Positions 4,662-5,573 of a stretch of DNA of 5,573 bases are shown piece after piece; the stretch's first letter is position 1, and each line of letters opens with the position of its first letter. Source of the stretch: Alphaproteobacteria bacterium UBA7371 (GTDB lineage: Bacteria > Pseudomonadota > Alphaproteobacteria > UBA8317); assembly GCA_002469865.1 (NCBI GenBank), contig DKOD01000075.1, forward strand, positions 1 to 5,573, in the 5' to 3' direction. The position numbers and the translations under genes are program-made. The notes under the pieces are model-generated. The model was not told the DNA's origin. It saw nothing but the letters and a program-made list of their open reading frames with translations, and ran no database searches.

Positions 4662-5573
4662 ATGAGCGAAGAGACTCAGGATCAGGTTAAAGACGGAAAA
4701 AACCAAGATGCAGAATCCGCTGGCGCGGACCTGTCCATGGCTAAGGTTAAAAAGCTTATCGCTAAGTCAAAAGAGCGAGGCTATGTGACCTATGACGAGG
4801 TCAATGCTGTCTTGCCATCCGAGCAATTCTCATCGGAGCAAATTGAAGACATTCTCACCCAAATGTCAGAATTGGGCATTAATGTTGTCGAGAGTGAAGA
4901 TGATGCTGAAGAGCAGGAAGCGGCGACGGACGAGTCTGCAGCACCTGCTAAGACAAAAAGCAAAGAAGGTGGCTTTGATCGTACCGATGACCCTGTCCGC
5001 ATGTATTTGCGAGAAATGGGTTCGGTTGAATTGTTGTCACGAGAGGGCGAAATTGCCATCGCCAAGAGGATTGAGGCTGGTCGTAATGCCATGATTGGCG
5101 GCCTCTGCGAATCACCTTTGACCTTTGAGGCCATCACCGTCTGGCGGGATGAATTAAATGAGGGAAAAGTCCTTCTTCGTGAAATTATCGACCTTGATGC
5201 GACATTTGGTAAAAATGGTGAGGGCTTAGAAGCTGATGCAGACGGCGATGACGAAAGCGCAGACGACAGCTTTGATGACGATACCAATGATGATGGTGAT
5301 GAGGGCAACCTATCCTTGTCAGCCATGGAAGAAGCTTTAAAGCCTTCTGTGCTGGAAACATTCGAAAAGATTGCTTCTGATTATGTTGAATTGCGCAAAA
5401 CCCAGCATCGCCGCATCGAGGCAGCATTAAGCAACCAGGAATTCATGGAAGGCGATGAGACTGAGTATCAGCGAATCCGTCAAGAAGTGATAGACTTGGT
5501 GAATTCATTGCATCTGAACAATGCGCGTATTGAGTCGCTGATACGGCAATTATATGCCATCAACCGTGAGCTT
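4662..5573 (+). CDS. rpoD: RNA polymerase primary sigma factor (sigma70), N-terminal part, cut by the right edge
   Basis: The reading frame is open from the ATG at 4662 to the last base (304 codons). GGGAG lies about 6 bases before the start. RpoD directs RNA polymerase to housekeeping promoters. Region 1.1 is seen at about residues 25-76 (MAKVKKLIAKSKERGYVTYDEVNAVLP..., ending LTQMSELGINVVE). Region 1.2 is at about 108-141 (TDDPVRMYLREMGSVELLSREGEIAIAKRIEAGR). Next comes the long non-conserved region, with FEAITVWRDELNEGKVLLREII (155-176) and a strongly acidic stretch at 190-215. The promoter-binding regions 2 to 4 lie beyond the window. The alpha-type region 1.2 and the dnaG neighbour make the call secure. 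It probably reads through from dnaG; I found no convincing separate promoter in the 70-bp gap. Confidence 0.97.
   Translation, partial: MSEETQDQVKDGKNQDAESAGADLSMAKVKKLIAKSKERGYVTYDEVNAVLPSEQFSSEQIEDILTQMSELGINVVESEDDAEEQEAATDESAAPAKTKSKEGGFDRTDDPVRMYLREMGSVELLSREGEIAIAKRIEAGRNAMIGGLCESPLTFEAITVWRDELNEGKVLLREIIDLDATFGKNGEGLEADADGDDESADDSFDDDTNDDGDEGNLSLSAMEEALKPSVLETFEKIASDYVELRKTQHRRIEAALSNQEFMEGDETEYQRIRQEVIDLVNSLHLNNARIESLIRQLYAINREL

Noticed and set aside
4790..5326. 178-codon serine-rich reading frame on the minus strand opposite rpoD
   Set aside because: It is the mirror of the Asp/Glu-rich coding sequence of rpoD: GAN codons read in reverse give Ser and Leu-type codons. Low complexity, no family pattern, and the plus-strand rpoD frame is certain.
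1..5573. Mobile element, phage, CRISPR array, tRNA or defence island
   Set aside because: No transposase, integrase, direct-repeat array, cloverleaf or att-like duplication is visible, and gene content and base composition are uniform housekeeping type.

Overview
The window looks like ordinary chromosomal housekeeping DNA from an alphaproteobacterium with roughly balanced base composition (about half G+C by eye). The assignment rests on the alpha-type N-terminus of the vegetative sigma factor (DPVRMYLREMGSVELLSREGE), the DnaG opening (MDRNFLDQLRQ...), and a GatB/YqeY-domain gene and carA sitting next to the dnaG-rpoD block. I cannot name the genus. A marine SAR116-like or Rhodospirillales-like alpha would fit, but that is only a guess.

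Layout, left to right. On the minus strand lie the first 29 codons of an XRE-type helix-turn-helix regulator (1-87, running off the left edge). Upstream of it, same strand, is carA (162-1301), the glutaminase subunit of carbamoyl-phosphate synthetase. carB is not directly downstream of carA. A 167-bp divergent region (1302-1468) with a plausible carA promoter separates carA from a plus-strand GatB/YqeY-domain gene (1469-1930). That gene ends 3 bp from the end of a convergent minus-strand gene for a 77-residue protein with two membrane helices and unknown function (1934-2167). A second divergent region (2168-2245) carries a perfect 16-bp inverted repeat, GGTCACATTTGTGACC.

To its right, three plus-strand genes form a probable operon: a PNPOx-like FMN split-barrel protein (2246-2803), DNA primase dnaG (2816-4591, 12 bp later) and the start of rpoD (4662 to the right edge). 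The 70-bp dnaG-rpoD gap contains a GC-rich hairpin without a U-tract.

The dnaG-rpoD pair is the core of the bacterial macromolecular-synthesis operon (primer synthesis plus the housekeeping sigma factor). YqeY-like proteins and carA are metabolic or translation-associated neighbours. No mobile element, CRISPR array, tRNA, rRNA or defence module is visible. The points worth a second look are small: several palindromes positioned like operators, the small membrane protein, the PNPOx-like gene placed in the dnaG-rpoD unit, and the separation of carA from carB. I found no convincing undescribed multi-gene system.
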